Assembly: GCA_946887025.1 (NCBI GenBank)
Contig: CAMPJY010000053.1
Coordinates: 1 to 15,486, forward strand
DNA: 15,486 nucleotides
Direction of reading: 5' to 3'
From: an uncultured Salinimicrobium sp.
GTDB lineage: Bacteria; Bacteroidota; Bacteroidia; Flavobacteriales; Flavobacteriaceae
Part shown: positions 14,328-15,486 of the stretch, in pieces
Layout of the letters: each line of letters opens with the position of its first letter
Position numbering within the stretch: the stretch's first letter is position 1
Notes under the pieces: generated by a model
Seen by the model: only the letters and a program-made list of their open reading frames with translations
Databases searched by the model: none
What the model was told of the DNA's origin: nothing
Program-made: the position numbers and the translations under genes

Positions 14328-15486
14328 ATGGAAGATACCCCCGTTTTCACCAATGATGCCATAGTCCTCGGACTGCTAATGATCTCCCTTGGCTTTGTAT
14401 TTTTAACCTCCTCCAGGAAATCCGGTTTTTGGAAAAAATTCTACTCGGTAGTACCCGCACTTTTGATGTGCTACCTTATCCCTGCCATATTCAATTCCCT
14501 TGGAATAATCTCAGATTCCACCTCTGCCCTTTACACCGTCGCCAGCCAGTATTTCCTCCCGGCTGCCCTGGTGCTGATGACCCTGAGCATTGATCTGAAA
14601 GCTATATTCAATCTTGGTCCCAAGGCCCTGATCATGTTTTTTACAGGAACCATAGGAATTATAATCGGTGGCCCTATTGCCATTCTTATTATTTCCGCCA
14701 TTTCCCCCGAAACCGTTGGTGGTGTAGGCCCAGATGCCATCTGGAGAGGTCTCTCTACCCTTGCGGGTAGCTGGATAGGCGGGGGTGCCAACCAGGCAGC
14801 CATGCTGGAGATTTATGAATATAACCCTGAAAAATACGGAGGGATGGTCCTCGTGGATATAGTGGTTGCCAATATCTGGATGGCACTTCTCTTAATGGGG
14901 ATTGGCAAAAGCGACAAGATCGACAACTGGTTGAAGGCCGATACTACCGCCATTACTCAGCTGAAGGATAAGGTTTCTGCTTACGCCGCAAGTATTACGA
15001 GAAATCCCAGTCTTGCTGATTTTATTGTGATGCTCGCCATAGGTTTCGGAGCCGTGGGGATTGCCCATTGGGGAGCCAACGGAATAGCCGATTTCCTGAG
15101 AGCGAATTTTGATGCCATAAATGATACCAAATCCGCCCTGGCCTCTTTTTCATCAGAATTCTTCTGGATGATCACCATTGCAACCTGCATCGGGATTCTG
15201 CTATCCTTCACGAGATTCAAATCATATGAAGGCGCCGGAGCCAGTAAAATAGGGAGCATTTTTATTTATTTCCTTGTGGCAACCATTGGGATGAAGATGG
15301 ACCTTACCATGGTTTTTGACAATCCGGGACTCATTGCCATTGGGCTGGTCTGGATGACTATTCATGCCGTGCTTCTTATTGTGGTAGCCAAAATGATCAG
15401 GGCGCCTTACTTTTTTCTTGCAGTCGGAAGTCAGGCAAATGTGGGAGGAGCGGCATCTGCCCCAGTAGTTGCTGCAGCTTTTCACC
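14328..15486 (+). CDS. DUF819 family integral membrane protein (3' end outside window)
   Basis: An open frame from the ATG at 14328 runs without a stop to the window edge, giving 386 residues so far. Many hydrophobic helices are evident, for example at about 11-28, 41-60, 77-90, 101-123, 174-192, 232-248, 278-295, 310-322, 334-356 and 361-384. The conserved glycine-rich motifs of the family are present: LAGSWIGGGANQAAM (146-159) and GSQANVGGAASAPVVAAA (367-384). DUF819 (YjcL-like) proteins resemble secondary transporters and are of unknown substrate. The start follows an A-rich leader 52 bp after the HAD gene. The end of the protein is close, since family members are usually about 380-420 residues. 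Confidence 0.9.
   Translation, partial: MEDTPVFTNDAIVLGLLMISLGFVFLTSSRKSGFWKKFYSVVPALLMCYLIPAIFNSLGIISDSTSALYTVASQYFLPAALVLMTLSIDLKAIFNLGPKALIMFFTGTIGIIIGGPIAILIISAISPETVGGVGPDAIWRGLSTLAGSWIGGGANQAAMLEIYEYNPEKYGGMVLVDIVVANIWMALLLMGIGKSDKIDNWLKADTTAITQLKDKVSAYAASITRNPSLADFIVMLAIGFGAVGIAHWGANGIADFLRANFDAINDTKSALASFSSEFFWMITIATCIGILLSFTRFKSYEGAGASKIGSIFIYFLVATIGMKMDLTMVFDNPGLIAIGLVWMTIHAVLLIVVAKMIRAPYFFLAVGSQANVGGAASAPVVAAAFH

Noticed and set aside
14531..15485. Series of open frames on the minus strand (14531-14803, 14981-15259, 15222-15485)
   Set aside because: They lie antisense to the DUF819 gene, which is open through the end of the window and has clear family motifs. The antisense products show no domain or signal.

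Overview
The window looks like chromosomal DNA of a member of the Bacteroidota, most likely a marine-type Flavobacteriaceae species (Gramella/Salegentibacter-like; the genus is only a guess). The evidence is a CarboxypepD_reg-plug-barrel TonB-dependent receptor, signal peptides ending in FSQ or AQ, Flavobacteriia-like HtpG and FabH sequences, AT-rich untranslated leaders that nearly all lack a Shine-Dalgarno sequence, promoters of the TTG-N19-22-TAnnTTTG type, and A/T-flanked hairpin terminators shared by convergent genes. I see no rRNA, tRNA, CRISPR array, insertion sequence or phage gene. The region reads as ordinary core and semi-core chromosome rather than a mobile island.

Layout. 1-49 is the last codons of a membrane protein, followed by a short TGCG-rich intergenic repeat and a convergent CoA-binding-domain gene (152-517, minus). 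An intergenic region carrying two consecutive hairpins, the second a strong terminator (581-660), precedes a TonB-dependent receptor without a SusD partner (794-3160). A shared terminator and a palindromic repeat separate it from a stand-alone fabH paralogue (3283-4293, minus). Next is an exported six-EF-hand protein (4502-5029, minus) with its own promoter and terminator. A gene-poor stretch of about 420 bp leads to htpG (5452-7335), which is convergent with a TPR hybrid histidine kinase (7390-9594, minus). Divergent from the kinase is a two-gene unit: a membrane SPFH/prohibitin-domain protein (9866-10729) and a 56-residue Arc-like ribbon-helix-helix protein (10795-10965). An exported S1/P1-type nuclease (11033-11812, minus) converges on that unit. 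The last 3.5 kb is a co-directional series: a two-TM membrane protein with a possible PH-like domain, an exported alpha/beta hydrolase 7 bp downstream, a Cof-type HAD phosphatase, and a DUF819 membrane protein that runs off the window.

How they fit together. Most genes are independent units: lipid synthesis, protein folding, outer-membrane uptake, signalling, and nucleic-acid scavenging. The two groupings that may be functional are the SPFH plus ribbon-helix-helix pair, which I consider the best candidate for an under-described system, and the membrane-protein/hydrolase pair. A 12-bp perfect palindrome upstream of the SPFH gene could be an operator for the ribbon-helix-helix protein, but this is inference.
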